Source: Methanospirillum stamsii (GTDB lineage: Archaea > Halobacteriota > Methanomicrobia > Methanomicrobiales > Methanospirillaceae). Taken from it: 64,000 nt of DNA. The position numbers were made by a program, and so were the translations under genes. The DNA is taken from the NCBI RefSeq assembly GCF_046244385.1, contig NZ_CP176366.1, positions 372,001 to 436,000 of the forward strand. Reading direction: 5' to 3'. Below, one piece after another: positions 34,311-42,865 of the stretch (its first letter is position 1; the number at the start of each line of letters is the position of its first letter). The notes below the pieces were generated by a model, which saw only the letters and a list, made by a program, of their open reading frames with translations, was not told the DNA's origin and did not search any database.

Positions 34311-34647
34311 ATGACATATACTACATCTGATTCACGATACCAGGCACTACTAAAAAACCCTGATGACGCAGTCAAACCCATTGAAAGTGGAGAAACAATT
34401 GTATATGGGATGAGTGTGTCCCAGCCTCCTGCACTTCTTCGTGCACTTGCAGACAGAATACTGTCCGAAAACCTTCAAAACATCAATATCTACTAGATAT
34501 GAGGTTCATTATCTTGTCACCGAATTCGGGAGTGTAAACCTGAAAGGGAAGGATACACGAGAGCGTGCGCTTGCTATCATTAAACTTGCACATCCTGCAT
34601 ACCGTGACAACCTGCTCCATGAAGCGGATGTGGTGGGGCTTATCTAA
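34311..34647 (+). pseudogene. Truncated CoA-transferase (acetyl-CoA hydrolase family) remnant
   Basis: Two fragments in different frames lie end to end. The first (34311-34495) resembles the N-terminus of the 4-hydroxybutyrate CoA-transferase/acetyl-CoA hydrolase family: LLKNPDDAVKPIESGETIVY then MSVSQPPALLRALADRI. The second (about 34490-34647) resembles the C-terminus: VHYLVTEFGSVNLKGKDTRE then AHPAYRDNLLHEAD. Intact enzymes have about 430 residues, so roughly 300 central codons including the active site have been deleted and the frames no longer join. No product is expected. The remnant shows loss of a CoA-transfer step in this lineage, close to the radical SAM gene. Confidence 0.75.
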
Positions 34648-34698
34648 TTTAGTTCTCCCGTTCAACGATAATCTAATAACGAGATTTGTGGTATTCCA

Positions 34699-35856
34699 AT
34701 GAAGACTCCCTTCCATATAATGATTATACCAACACTTGGCTGCCCATCTAACTGTAAATACTGTTGGAGTTCGGAAGAAGGCTCGCCAATAATGGATATC
34801 AGAACCATACAAGACATTGTATCCTGGCTTTCTGATTTTAGAAAAGACCCGGTCACGATAACCTTTCACGGGGGTGAACCACTTCTTGCAGGCCCTGAAT
34901 TTTACCTTAAGGCCCTTCCAATACTTGCGGAGGGTCTTACAAAAAATAACCCGTCATTTGCAATACAGACAAACCTCTGGAGGATGACTCCGGAACTTGC
35001 AGAGATATTTAAAGCATATCATATCCCCATCGGTTCCAGCATCGACGGCCCGAAAGATATAACTGATTACCAGAGGGGTGAAGGATATTTTGACAAGACA
35101 ATGCAGGGATTTTCTGTTGCACAAAACCACGGCCTTGAAGTCAGGTTTATCTGTACCTTTACCAGGCATTCAGTAGAAGAACGGGAAAAAATCGTGCAGT
35201 TCTTCCTTGATCAGGGTTTTACCATGAAATTACACCCGGCACTTCCATCACTTCGTAATTCCAATCCGGATGAATGGGCACTGGCGCCGGAAAAATTTGG
35301 TGAACTCCTCGTATATCTGCTGGATGAATCCCTTGAACACATCAATGAGATTGATATTATGAATATCAATGACCTTGTCAGGTGTGTCTTTACCCGTCGG
35401 GGAAACGTCTGCACTTTCGCAGACTGTATGAGTAATACCTATGCTATTGGTCCGGATGGGAATATTTATCCCTGTTATCGGTTTGTGGGAATGGATGAGT
35501 ATGTAATGGGCAATGTTAGGAATCGACCGACCCAGGAAGAACTTGATAATTCCAAACCCGGGAAACTAATGAGTGACTACAAACAGTATGTAGATAGTCA
35601 TTGTGCTGATTGTTCCCATATCAAGTACTGTCGTGGTGGGTGCCCATATAACGCAATAACTCCATCCGGAGGAACGATAACCAGTGTTGATCCCCACTGC
35701 TCTGCATATAAAAGAATATTCGACGAAATATCAGGCAGACTTAACACTGAGATGTTTGAGGCACCCCCTATGTTTAGCGGGTTTCAAAACAGCCCTTCAT
35801 TGAAAGGCAAAAAACCCGGAATCATGGCACTTATGCAAAAGATTGCCATGCGATAA
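34699..35856 (+). CDS. Radical SAM/SPASM peptide-modifying enzyme candidate
   Basis: A 385-residue protein. The first iron-sulphur cluster is bound by C15, C19 and C22 in GCPSNCKYCW, and TFHGGEPLL supplies SAM contacts. The SPASM domain in the last third has cysteines in NVCTFADCMS, NIYPCYRF, HCADCSHIKYCRGGCPYNA and PHCSAYK, for two auxiliary clusters. This layout is shared by anaerobic sulfatase maturases and RiPP-modifying enzymes; I recall a methanogen-specific family named after M. hungatei locus Mhun_1560. No small precursor peptide gene adjoins it: the flanks are a CoA-transferase remnant and a DUF308 protein. Confidence 0.9.
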   Translation: MKTPFHIMIIPTLGCPSNCKYCWSSEEGSPIMDIRTIQDIVSWLSDFRKDPVTITFHGGEPLLAGPEFYLKALPILAEGLTKNNPSFAIQTNLWRMTPELAEIFKAYHIPIGSSIDGPKDITDYQRGEGYFDKTMQGFSVAQNHGLEVRFICTFTRHSVEEREKIVQFFLDQGFTMKLHPALPSLRNSNPDEWALAPEKFGELLVYLLDESLEHINEIDIMNINDLVRCVFTRRGNVCTFADCMSNTYAIGPDGNIYPCYRFVGMDEYVMGNVRNRPTQEELDNSKPGKLMSDYKQYVDSHCADCSHIKYCRGGCPYNAITPSGGTITSVDPHCSAYKRIFDEISGRLNTEMFEAPPMFSGFQNSPSLKGKKPGIMALMQKIAMR

Positions 35857-35904
35857 AAAAGAAAAATCACCATCCGTGAAAAGGCCCAAGTACTAAACAC
35901 CTTT

Positions 35905-36468
35905 ATGGATCCGGTTCAACCTGCCTGTATGCAAATGATATGGGTAAGTAATCGGGGATCAGGGCAGACTGCATTGGTTTCAATTCTTTTCGGCCTACTG
36001 CTCCTCATATTTTCTCCATTCATTCCGGGCCTGATAGGCATCTTTCTTGCAGCAGCAATATTCATACTCTCTCTTGCATTGATTGGAATTGGAATTACCA
36101 TGAGAGGAACAGGGCTATCTGTCCCACTTATTATTATCGGTGTCATAGGGGGAGGATTAAGTCTGTATGCTCTTCTCAGTCCGGAAGTGACCGTTTCACT
36201 AATAGGTATCCTTCTGGGGATAGTAATTCTAATAATGGGAGTTTCACAATTATTTTTCTCACCACAATTCATTCAGGATCGATTATCATGGTTTTTCCTG
36301 ATTGGAGGAGGGATTATCACCCTTCTTGTTGGGTTTTACATGATCCTGTACCCACAGGAAGGCATGCAACTGGTCATGGCATTTCTTGGATGCTATTTAA
36401 TCATTTATGGAATCATTGGATATATCAGATCAAGAAAAGTGCCATGTTCTGACTTTTATTACCAGTAA
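35905..36468 (+). CDS. DUF308/HdeD-like membrane protein
   Basis: A 187-residue membrane protein with about six hydrophobic segments and repeated G-rich turns (LLGIVILIMGVSQLFFSP and AFLGCYLIIYGIIGYI), the pattern of the DUF308 family that includes HdeD. The bacterial homologue is linked to acid resistance; archaeal members are of unknown function. An internal ATG at residue 9 could be the true start. A gap of 48 bases separates it from the radical SAM gene; cotranscription is possible. Confidence 0.75.
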   Translation: MDPVQPACMQMIWVSNRGSGQTALVSILFGLLLLIFSPFIPGLIGIFLAAAIFILSLALIGIGITMRGTGLSVPLIIIGVIGGGLSLYALLSPEVTVSLIGILLGIVILIMGVSQLFFSPQFIQDRLSWFFLIGGGIITLLVGFYMILYPQEGMQLVMAFLGCYLIIYGIIGYIRSRKVPCSDFYYQ

Positions 36469-36579
36469 TTTTGGAAAGGAGAATCTTACGTTACATAAAA
36501 ATACACCCGGTTTGATCTAATCCGGAACAGGAACGCTTCTTATATCTGTTCCGGAGTTCGATGTACTGCATAGATTTGT

Positions 36580-37323
36580 ATGACAATCACCATCACTCTG
36601 CATGGAACAAACGGATGGTACACCTCAAAAACCGGGTATACAACCTGTCTTACCATCGATACTCCGGATTATTTTATCATCCTGGATGCCGGAGAAGGAT
36701 TTTCAAAGATTCCTGATGTATATCCATCCGTTCAAAAACCAGCCTTCCTCTTCCTCTCCCATTTTCACCTGGATCATATATCAGGTTTTCATACTCTGGC
36801 ACGATGCAAATTTGAAAAAGGTCTTCGAATTTTTGGCCCGACCGGAGTGAATATACTACACTCATTTATTGGGTATCCATACACAATTCCGATAGCTGAA
36901 CTTCCATATACGGTGTCAATCGAAGAATTCACAAAATCCTGTACAGATATTCCATTTGCGGTTATTTCAGCAGATCTTGTTCACAACCAGCCAGTAAATG
37001 GATATCGGTTTGAACTCGAAAAAACCATCGCATTTTGCACAGATACCGGCCCATGTGAGGGGATTGTCACTCTTGGTACGGGGGCAGACCTCCTGATAAC
37101 TGAATGCTCCTATCTTCCCGGACAGGAAAATCCAGGTTGGCCTCACCTAAATCCGGAAACCGCATTACAAATGGCAGTAAAATCTGGAGCAAAAAAACTG
37201 GTACTGGTTCATTTTGCTGCTGATCTCTATACATCTTTAGAGCAAAGAGAAGCCATTAAAAACATCAGTCCTGATTTTTCAAAAGTGATTATTGGGCAGG
37301 ACAATATGGTAATCTGGCTCTAA
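36580..37323 (+). CDS. Metallo-beta-lactamase fold hydrolase
   Basis: A 247-residue enzyme with the metal-binding motif LSHFHLDHISGFH (HxHxDH) at about residue 65, a later histidine-bearing LVHNQPVNGYR, and the aspartate in CTDTGPCEG. The size and ordering resemble ribonuclease Z and related phosphodiesterases, but the exosite arm for tRNA is lacking. The two-zinc hydrolase substrate is unknown. Six bases separate its stop from that of marC, convergent. Confidence 0.85.
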   Translation: MTITITLHGTNGWYTSKTGYTTCLTIDTPDYFIILDAGEGFSKIPDVYPSVQKPAFLFLSHFHLDHISGFHTLARCKFEKGLRIFGPTGVNILHSFIGYPYTIPIAELPYTVSIEEFTKSCTDIPFAVISADLVHNQPVNGYRFELEKTIAFCTDTGPCEGIVTLGTGADLLITECSYLPGQENPGWPHLNPETALQMAVKSGAKKLVLVHFAADLYTSLEQREAIKNISPDFSKVIIGQDNMVIWL

Positions 37324-37329
37324 TTTTTT

Positions 37330-38007
37330 TCACCCAAGATTCAGTTCAGGAATTATCATGGTTGTTATCGCCCCGGTAATTCCTTCAAGAGTTAATTGCA
37401 CAGCTATTGCTGCAAGAACCAGACCCATTAGTCTTACAAGGATTTCAATTCCCTGATTACCAAGTATTTTTCCGATTAGGTCAGAACAAAGATTCAGGAT
37501 GGTGATGAATACTACAATACTTAAAATAACGAGCAGACCACCCAGAAAGGCAGTATCAGTCGGTGCATTACTTCCAAACAAAATTGCAGCAGCTATTGAT
37601 CCCGGACCAACATACAAAGGAATGCCAAGAGGTACAAAAATTCTTGGAAGAATAGATTCATTCTGTTCTAATAACTGCTCCTTTCCGGTATCATGAATTA
37701 CCTTATTCATGGTAATGGTGTGAGTCCCGCTCATCATTGAAAATGCTACCCCGAAAAGAATGATCCCTCCTGCAATCTGGAATGCAGGAATGGATATATG
37801 AAAAAAATTCAATACAATCTGACCTGAAAATAAAAATATTGTCATTGACAGGAAGATAAAAGCTGAAAGAATAAGAGCAGTTTTTTTCCTGATCCGGGAG
37901 GTCAGGTTATTAGTATATGCAATGAAAAAGGGGAGGTTTCCAAACGGATCAAGAATAGCAAAGAAGGTTCCCACTGCTCCTACCAGATAGCCAATGTCTG
38001 ACACCAT
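37330..38007 (-). CDS. MarC family membrane protein
   Basis: A 225-residue inner-membrane protein with six hydrophobic helices. The start VGAVGTFFAILDPFGNLPFF, then IPLYVGPGSIAAAILFGSNA and the C-terminal VRLMGLVLAAIAVQLTLEGI are conserved in the UPF0056/MarC family, which resembles small-solute transporters. The substrate is not known, and MarC was shown not to cause antibiotic resistance in E. coli. Confidence 0.9.
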   Translation of the reverse strand: MVSDIGYLVGAVGTFFAILDPFGNLPFFIAYTNNLTSRIRKKTALILSAFIFLSMTIFLFSGQIVLNFFHISIPAFQIAGGIILFGVAFSMMSGTHTITMNKVIHDTGKEQLLEQNESILPRIFVPLGIPLYVGPGSIAAAILFGSNAPTDTAFLGGLLVILSIVVFITILNLCSDLIGKILGNQGIEILVRLMGLVLAAIAVQLTLEGITGAITTMIIPELNLG

Positions 38008-38099
38008 TTCCGCGTATTGTTACTATTGGTTTTACAGCCTTAATGAAATTCCCTATACACTAAAGTTCACCTAAAGGGGTTTTTTCTATTCTCCTGTTG

Positions 38100-38405
38100 T
38101 TATCTCTCATGTTCTGGAAAATTTTCAATAATCTGATATAACTGATCCGGAGGCATAGCCATCAGGGTTTCAGAACACACTGTACTGAATCGGCCAATTT
38201 CAATGAGAATCATTGTCATGACATCTTGTGATGGTGCCTCAATAATCGCTACAAAATCGTATTGCCCATAGGTATAGTATAGAGAAACCAGGTTTCCTCC
38301 GGCATCTTTTATAATTTTAGCAGCTCTTCTGTCACGTTCCTTAAACTCCCGGGCCTGTTCAAGTGCAAGACTGGTCAGTCTTCCAAGAAGGATGAAAGTG
38401 AGCAT
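38100..38405 (-). CDS. GYD domain protein
   Basis: A 101-residue protein with the GYD family signature: a beta-alpha-beta fold with GGNLVSLYYTYGQYDFVAII at its centre and FSTVCSETLMAMPPDQLYQI after. The domain resembles ferredoxin-like dimeric proteins; the function is unknown. It is preceded by an AT-rich gap shared divergently with the transglutaminase-like gene. Confidence 0.85.
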   Translation of the reverse strand: MLTFILLGRLTSLALEQAREFKERDRRAAKIIKDAGGNLVSLYYTYGQYDFVAIIEAPSQDVMTMILIEIGRFSTVCSETLMAMPPDQLYQIIENFPEHER

Positions 38406-38584
38406 GGAAAATACTTGGCGACATGATTTATAAACTTCGTGTTATTGCAATAATATCAAATTTTTACGGATTATTTTAAAATTCAACTGAATTTTAAATG
38501 TTTTAACAGATTCTGAGAAGAAGAAACACGGAAGGACTTTAGTGCTGAAAAATTAACAGATGTAACACAGGATGGAAACAGTAA

Positions 38585-40081
38585 ATGATCAGGAATATTG
38601 TCCTTTTTCTATTCGTTATTCTACTAACCGGGATACCTTCATTGGTTGCTGATGAACCAATATTCTCTCCGGATGAATTGTATAAGCAGGCAGAAACAGC
38701 GATGGAACAATCCAGGTATGAGGAAGCATATTACCAGTTTCTGAATGCCTCTGAGGGTTACGCACTTTCAGGGGATACAGATATGAAACGTAAATCTCTT
38801 CAACAGGCGAAGAGGATAAACTGGATGTTTGCGGAGATGCAGCTCAATAAAACCAGCGCGGATGAGATTATTGCAGCAACCATTCCAGTTCTTACCCCAA
38901 ATGAACGAGAGGTTTTTTTGGAACCTGGAAAATCTATTCAGACCGAATCGGATGGGGAAACCTTTTATTTTGAAGGAATCGCACGAAACATCCAGTATCA
39001 TAATACCACGTTAATCAGGGAAAATATGCGCAAAAGTGGAGAATCTCCCTTTTTTGATCAGATGTCCCCATATATTGGAAACGCAGAAAACCCGGATAAT
39101 CCAATTTACCAGAATCATACGTATACTGCTATCGGAGTAATGAGTATTCCACGTGAGGAACTCGTAGAGAATGGGACATTGCAAGTTTGGCTGCCGCTTC
39201 CGGTTGCAACTGAATATCAAAAAAATATCTCCATTCTTTCAGTAGAACCATCTGCTTATGTCGTATCCGGCCCGCAAACATCAGGAAATATCGGTGAAGT
39301 GTACCTTGAAATACCCCTCGAAGAGATGACCGGAGAATATGTGAACATTTCAACGGAGTTTTCTTTTACTACTAGTCCGAGGATTAATCGGATTAATCCG
39401 GATGACATCAAGGCATATGATACCAACAGTCCCCTTTACCAGAGGTACACACAAAGTCAGGCAAGTATCAATGTCAGTCAGGAGATTGTTAAACTTGCTC
39501 ACCAGATTGTCGGAGATGAGACAAATCCCTATAAAAAAGCTAAATTAATCTATGATTACATTATTGACTCACTGCCTTACAGTAATGTTCCCCATACATA
39601 TATTGCAGCAATGAACATTTCAGAGTCGGATTTTGTCCATGATACCGGATTTGGTGATTGTGGAACACAGAGTGCATATTTTGCAGCATTATGCAGGGCA
39701 GTGGGAATTCCGGCACGGGCACCAGGGGGATACCAGTTGTTTCCCGGTTATTCCGGAACGCATTTCTGGGCTGAATTTTTCCTTCCGGAATATGGATGGA
39801 TGCCAGTGGATGTAACTATCGCAGAAGCAGGAACATGGGCATATAATGCTACACCAGAGCAGGTGGAAGAATATTCTGAGTTCTTTTTTGGAAACATGGA
39901 TCCCTACCGGTTCACCATTCAGACAGATATGGATGAACCCTTCAGTGGAGAACCAAACCCGGATATCCTGTTTACTATCGTTCATCAAAACCCGTCTCTT
40001 ATCTGTATAAACTCTGATGAAGATGTGGAGATGATTGGAATGGCATCCTGGACTTATACCTTTGAAGAACAAAAAGAGTGA
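38585..40081 (+). CDS. Secreted transglutaminase-like protein
   Basis: A 498-residue exported protein. A signal peptide (IVLFLFVILLTGIPSLVA) is followed by a TPR-like pair of helices, a beta-rich middle region, and a C-terminal transglutaminase core: Cys in TGFGDCGTQSAYFAALCRAV, His in YSGTHFWAEFFLP, and Asp in GWMPVDVTIAEAG. Members of this archaeal family are cysteine protease-like enzymes acting outside the cell, perhaps on peptide cross-links. No maturation partner is nearby. Confidence 0.87.
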   Translation: MIRNIVLFLFVILLTGIPSLVADEPIFSPDELYKQAETAMEQSRYEEAYYQFLNASEGYALSGDTDMKRKSLQQAKRINWMFAEMQLNKTSADEIIAATIPVLTPNEREVFLEPGKSIQTESDGETFYFEGIARNIQYHNTTLIRENMRKSGESPFFDQMSPYIGNAENPDNPIYQNHTYTAIGVMSIPREELVENGTLQVWLPLPVATEYQKNISILSVEPSAYVVSGPQTSGNIGEVYLEIPLEEMTGEYVNISTEFSFTTSPRINRINPDDIKAYDTNSPLYQRYTQSQASINVSQEIVKLAHQIVGDETNPYKKAKLIYDYIIDSLPYSNVPHTYIAAMNISESDFVHDTGFGDCGTQSAYFAALCRAVGIPARAPGGYQLFPGYSGTHFWAEFFLPEYGWMPVDVTIAEAGTWAYNATPEQVEEYSEFFFGNMDPYRFTIQTDMDEPFSGEPNPDILFTIVHQNPSLICINSDEDVEMIGMASWTYTFEEQKE

Positions 40082-40118
40082 AAATCAGGATATGATTAGG
40101 GAGATTTTTTCTTTTTGA

Positions 40119-41336
40119 TCAACCCCTTATCTTGTTTGCCATTGCAAGACCTGCCTCATATGCTTTATCCAGTTCATCACCATCTGGAACATAAAGAACT
40201 TCCATGGAATCAATTATGGTAAAACCTGCAATTTTTAATTCTTCCGCAACCATGGCCGGTGCTCCTCCTTTTCCTCCCATGGAACCAAAAGTCAGGGCAA
40301 AGCGTTCACCTGTCCGATTAAAGTGCAGACCTTTCAGATAATAAAGGAGGTCTCCAATACTGGGATAAGGAACGTCATTGATCGTGGGAACTCCGACCAT
40401 CAGCCCTTTTGATTCCAGTATATGTTTTACAATCTCTGATCTTTCATCCTCATGAAGATTGAAAACTTTTACATCACATCCTCCTGCTATTACACCTTCA
40501 GCCAGGGCATGAGCGAGCATCTTTGTCGACCCGTGCATGGTATCATAAACGATGGTAGTTTTCGGCTTAATCATGGACCCTGTTGCCCACCCGACATAAG
40601 CATTAATTATTTTTAAGGGATCTGTCCAGATCTGTCCGTGCGATGGAGCAATAACCTTCACCTTACTTATCAGATCAAGTTCTGTCAGTTCTGTAGCTTT
40701 TTTAATAAACAATCCGGATAGTGGAACTATGAGATTAGCATAAAATTTTTGTGCACCATCCATCAGAACTGATTCCGGAATATCAGTATCAAGTCTTTTT
40801 GTGTAACAAAGGTGCTGACCGAAAGCATCATTCGGAAATAAAATTCCATCATCAACAAGAAGAGTGAACATGGAATCAGGCCAGTGAAGAAGAGGAGCCT
40901 GCACAAAAGCAAGTGTTTTTCCGCCATAATCAAGAGTATCTCCGGTATTTACATGTCTGAATTTTGCTTCTTTCAGACCAGGATAGTGACGGAGTAGCCC
41001 ATTTTCAGCAATCTCGGTACAGTATATCGGTGCATCAGGGAATTTCTTATGGATTTCGGTGAGTGCTCCGGAATGGTCTTTTTCAACATGGTTCTGGACG
41101 ATGATATCAATCTTAAGGTCTCGTCCTTCTTTTTTGCAAGCATCGGCAATTCTGCCCCACATCTGGGCAGCCTGTCCCGGATAAACATTATCAACCAATA
41201 CGGTTTTATCACCAAACAACAGGTATGCATTATATGTGGTTCCATCAAGGGTGTATCCATGATAAGAACGGAGGTCCCAGTCAAGAGTTCCCACCCAGTA
41301 TACACCTTCAGCCATTTTATACGAAGTAGCTTTCAT
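40119..41336 (-). CDS. fprA: A-type flavodiiron protein, F420H2 oxidase (FprA/FpaA)
   Basis: A 405-residue enzyme that reduces oxygen to water with electrons from coenzyme F420. The N-terminal metallo-beta-lactamase-like diiron domain has QNHVEKDHSGAL (HxExDH ligands) and LLHWPDSMFT; the C-terminal flavodoxin domain has YDTMHGSTKMLAHAL as its FMN loop. I chose the ATG at 41336, preceded by GAGG; the ORF frame at 41384 extends into the promoter. The divergent gene is an MsvR-type V4R regulator, an arrangement known in Methanothermobacter and Methanosarcina, so expression is probably redox-regulated. Confidence 0.94.
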   Translation of the reverse strand: MKATSYKMAEGVYWVGTLDWDLRSYHGYTLDGTTYNAYLLFGDKTVLVDNVYPGQAAQMWGRIADACKKEGRDLKIDIIVQNHVEKDHSGALTEIHKKFPDAPIYCTEIAENGLLRHYPGLKEAKFRHVNTGDTLDYGGKTLAFVQAPLLHWPDSMFTLLVDDGILFPNDAFGQHLCYTKRLDTDIPESVLMDGAQKFYANLIVPLSGLFIKKATELTELDLISKVKVIAPSHGQIWTDPLKIINAYVGWATGSMIKPKTTIVYDTMHGSTKMLAHALAEGVIAGGCDVKVFNLHEDERSEIVKHILESKGLMVGVPTINDVPYPSIGDLLYYLKGLHFNRTGERFALTFGSMGGKGGAPAMVAEELKIAGFTIIDSMEVLYVPDGDELDKAYEAGLAMANKIRG

Positions 41337-41346
41337 GATCATCCTC

Positions 41347-41382
41347 GTTCGTGATATTGCGAACATTCTATTGCATGCGAAC
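41347..41382. promoter_or_regulatory. Candidate MsvR operator
   Basis: A perfect inverted repeat GTTCG-N8-CGAAC lies at 41347-41364, between fprA and the regulator gene, with another half site CGAAC at 41378-41382. MsvR proteins of other methanogens bind TTCG/CGAA-type inverted repeats in this same intergenic position. The sites overlap the probable fprA start region (its TATA-like AGAATATTTATCC at 41397-41409), which suits repression. The assignment is inferred from position and symmetry. Confidence 0.6.
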
Positions 41383-41412
41383 AAATATGAATCTTCCGGA
41401 TAAATATTCTAT

Positions 41413-42243
41413 GTGGCAGGAGAGCAGAGCGGCACAGAACCTGATGCGGATGGAGAAATTCTTCTTTTTTCTTCAAAAAACCGGGTTATGGCTATTGAAA
41501 GTGAGGTAAAGAAAAAAATTCTTGAACTCCTTCAAGAGAGAGATTATTCCTTTGACGAAATTGTAACCAAATGCGGTAAAGCAAAATCCACGGTTTCTGT
41601 CCACATTCGTGACCTTATAAATGCCGGACTTATTACATCCAGAATTGACCCTTTTGATAACCGGAAAAAAATCCTTACAATTTCAGCAATTCCAATCGGT
41701 AGCCTCACGAACATAGACAGGAATGCTCCAACCCGGGAGGAAAGATTGACAGAATCATCCACTCTTCCTTTTACCCCAGGTGATATCCCCTCATTCTTCA
41801 GATGGGGGGTCAGGTTATTCAGAACAGAAGCTATGGCACTCGGGATAAACGTTGACCCGGTACTTGAACGAACCGGATGGGAGATGGGAACTATCCTTGC
41901 TCATCTGGTATATAATCCGGACCTCTCAGGAATGGTAAAAAACATGAGTGATTTCTGGCAGGAACATGGACTGGGAACCATTATATTAAGTAGTACAGAC
42001 CCGGTTTCCCTGACTGTCCATGGGTGTTTTGAATGTGAAGATCTCCCGATAACAGGTCATGGTACATGTTCTTTTGATATTGGGGTATTATCAGCAATAT
42101 TTACAAATTACTTTCATAGTCCGGTCCAGATCACAGAAGTGGAATGTTACTCGGCAGGTGATGATCACTGCCGGTTTATTATAAAAAAAAATAAGACAAC
42201 AGGAGAGGTATTTTTTAAAAATATTAACTCTCAAATAGTTTAA
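41413..42243 (+). CDS. msvR: MsvR-like redox regulator (HTH plus V4R domain)
   Basis: A 276-residue transcription factor. The N-terminal winged helix is visible in VKKKILELLQERDYSFDEIV and KAKSTVSVHIRDLINAGLIT. The C-terminal V4R domain has cysteines in HGCFECEDLPITGHGTC and YSAGDDHCRFI, the sensing thiols of MsvR. In methanogens MsvR controls fpaA and itself in response to oxidation. Start GTG at 41413 is provisional; an ATG at 41488 lies directly before the HTH. The initiator is close to the TATA-like box, so the transcript may be leaderless. Confidence 0.85.
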   Translation: MAGEQSGTEPDADGEILLFSSKNRVMAIESEVKKKILELLQERDYSFDEIVTKCGKAKSTVSVHIRDLINAGLITSRIDPFDNRKKILTISAIPIGSLTNIDRNAPTREERLTESSTLPFTPGDIPSFFRWGVRLFRTEAMALGINVDPVLERTGWEMGTILAHLVYNPDLSGMVKNMSDFWQEHGLGTIILSSTDPVSLTVHGCFECEDLPITGHGTCSFDIGVLSAIFTNYFHSPVQITEVECYSAGDDHCRFIIKKNKTTGEVFFKNINSQIV

Positions 42244-42761
42244 GATAACCTTTGTATTAGTTCATGAGAGACAATTAAATCAAATAAACTGTGAATATCC
42301 TCCCGGGCATAATCAAACCATTCTAAAACAGAATCAAACCAGATTTCCTGTTTTCTGTCACTTACCGCCTCGAATACCAGAAACATGCGATCATTCTCCT
42401 GATTAAACCGGATGATAATCATAGAACCATGATTTCTCCCTTTCACCGATATTTCAGAACTTGATCTCCCGGATGGCAGGAAAAATTCACTATCAGGGAC
42501 TCTTGGAGCTATAGAGATAAGATCATGAGGAATATCCCCTTCATGAAGAGGAAATATATCAGTATACCGAAGCATACAGGAATGCATTGTTTTATTAACT
42601 GAAACAGAGTCCAGAACTTCTGCAATTTTCTCCCTGACCTCCTGCCATCCAGGATATGGTGAAGGAATAATCGTCTCTACCGGTGCATGAGCGTCAAAAG
42701 AAAAACGTACACGGACTTCATCAACAGGAGAGTGTGCATATTTATGGGGAGGAACCTGCAT
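42240..42761 (-). CDS. Hypothetical protein, possibly TIGR04255-like
   Basis: A 173-residue protein. The segment TMHSCMLRYTDIFPLHEGDI and the final helix ESVLEWFDYAREDIHSLFDL-like region resemble the C-terminal half of sporadic TIGR04255 proteins, but the match is from memory and partial. No signal peptide or membrane segment. It ends with four bases of overlap with msvR, convergently. Cytoplasmic and of unknown function. Confidence 0.55.
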   Translation of the reverse strand: MQVPPHKYAHSPVDEVRVRFSFDAHAPVETIIPSPYPGWQEVREKIAEVLDSVSVNKTMHSCMLRYTDIFPLHEGDIPHDLISIAPRVPDSEFFLPSGRSSSEISVKGRNHGSMIIIRFNQENDRMFLVFEAVSDRKQEIWFDSVLEWFDYAREDIHSLFDLIVSHELIQRLS

Positions 42762-42865
42762 GAAAGTATCATTTCATCAAAATGGTATAAAGGTTTCATC
42801 GCCGATTAATTGCAAAATGGACATTTTCCGAATCATCAAATAGAAACAGGAAAAAACCATTAGAT

